Shown here: positions 6,216-6,396 of the stretch, piece by piece | Position numbering within the stretch: the stretch's first letter is position 1 | Layout of the letters: each line of letters opens with the position of its first letter | Assembly: GCA_903888815.1 (NCBI GenBank) | Contig: CAISVC010000578.1 | Location: forward strand, 1-6,396 | Direction: 5' to 3' | Source: an uncultured Fibrobacterota bacterium | GTDB taxonomy: Bacteria; Fibrobacterota; Chitinivibrionia; Chitinivibrionales; Chitinispirillaceae | DNA: 6,396 bases | The notes under the pieces: generated by a model | Seen by the model: only the letters and a program-made list of their open reading frames with translations | Database searches by the model: none | What the model was told of the DNA's origin: nothing | Program-made: the position numbers and the translations under genes

Positions 6216-6396
6216 GGTGTTCCCTGTTTTTCCTTTGACTGTCGCATAGACCGACCCGCCGGTCGCGGTTCCGGAACCCGTGGTGGTAAGCTTAATGCCT
6301 TTCTGTACCGTATACTGAGGGGCGGTGGTGCCGTTCCAGTCCGTCGGCATTGTCCACGTGAGCGTAACTTTCGCGCTTGTGGCGTCGATGGTCGCC
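6204..6396 (-). CDS. C-terminal fragment of an unidentified Thr-rich, probably exported beta protein
   Basis: The frame enters from the right edge and ends at the TAA at 6204-6206, giving 63 visible residues (ATIDATSAKV...KTGNTVTW). Eighteen of 63 are threonine, there is no cysteine, and alternating hydrophobic/polar runs (AKVTLTWTMP, QYTVQKGIKL, SVYATVKG) predict beta strands. This composition is common in pilin heads, surface Ig-like or fibronectin-like domains and other exported proteins. It is co-directional with the prepilin genes and ends 80 bp before them. It could be another pilin (possibly the main one) or a surface protein. The N-terminus is needed to decide, and I do not assign a family. 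Confidence 0.6.
   Translation of the reverse strand, partial: ATIDATSAKVTLTWTMPTDWNGTTAPQYTVQKGIKLTTTGSGTATGGSVYATVKGKTGNTVTW

Noticed and set aside
1..6396. Mobile elements, CRISPR arrays, tRNA/rRNA genes, phage or defence genes
   Set aside because: No transposase, integrase, regularly spaced direct repeats, tRNA-like cloverleaf or rRNA motif was seen on either strand; coding content is a coherent pilus locus.

Overview
The window carries one continuous type IV pilus (T4P) locus, with every recognisable gene on the minus strand (transcribed right to left). The inner-membrane alignment complex PilM-PilN-PilO-PilP connects the cytoplasmic motor to an outer-membrane secretin in diderm bacteria, so the host is most likely a Gram-negative-type bacterium. 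Base composition looks moderately GC-rich. The PilM and PilP sequences are divergent and the pilX-like gene is very large, which suggests a lineage away from the well-studied proteobacteria. The sequence alone does not fix the taxon.

Layout in transcription order, from the right edge. (1) 6204-6396: the C-terminal end of an unidentified Thr-rich, probably beta-rich protein that runs off the right edge. (2) 80 bp spacer with a TATAAT-type promoter candidate. (3) Four tightly packed prepilin-like genes: a short pilin (5797-6123), a PilV/GspI-like minor pilin (5348-5794), a PilW/GspJ-like minor pilin (4830-5375) and a 606-residue PilX-like protein (3022-4842). Junctions are +2, -28 and -13 bp, so translation is probably coupled. 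(4) A strong hairpin terminator at 2961-2985 closes this unit. (5) About 195 bp of AT-rich and then purine-rich leader. (6) pilM, pilN, pilO and pilP (the last open at the left edge), with a 4 bp overlap, a 16 bp gap and a 50 bp gap. A secretin gene (pilQ) would be expected beyond the left edge but is not visible.

Working together, the prepilins would be processed by a prepilin peptidase. They would form the fibre and its initiating tip complex, with the large PilX-like protein probably exposed at the tip. PilM (cytoplasmic, docking the PilN N-terminus), PilN/PilO (bitopic periplasmic coiled-coil partners) and PilP (linker to the secretin) would form the trans-envelope frame. No motor ATPase (PilB/PilT), platform protein (PilC), peptidase (PilD) or secretin lies inside the window.

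The main oddities are a PilM whose actin-fold nucleotide-binding motifs are all altered, a PilP with a transmembrane anchor instead of a lipobox (a GspC-like layout), and the unusually large PilX-like protein. I found no tRNA, rRNA, CRISPR array, insertion sequence or attachment site. I see no evidence of a wholly new system: this is a divergent version of a known machine.
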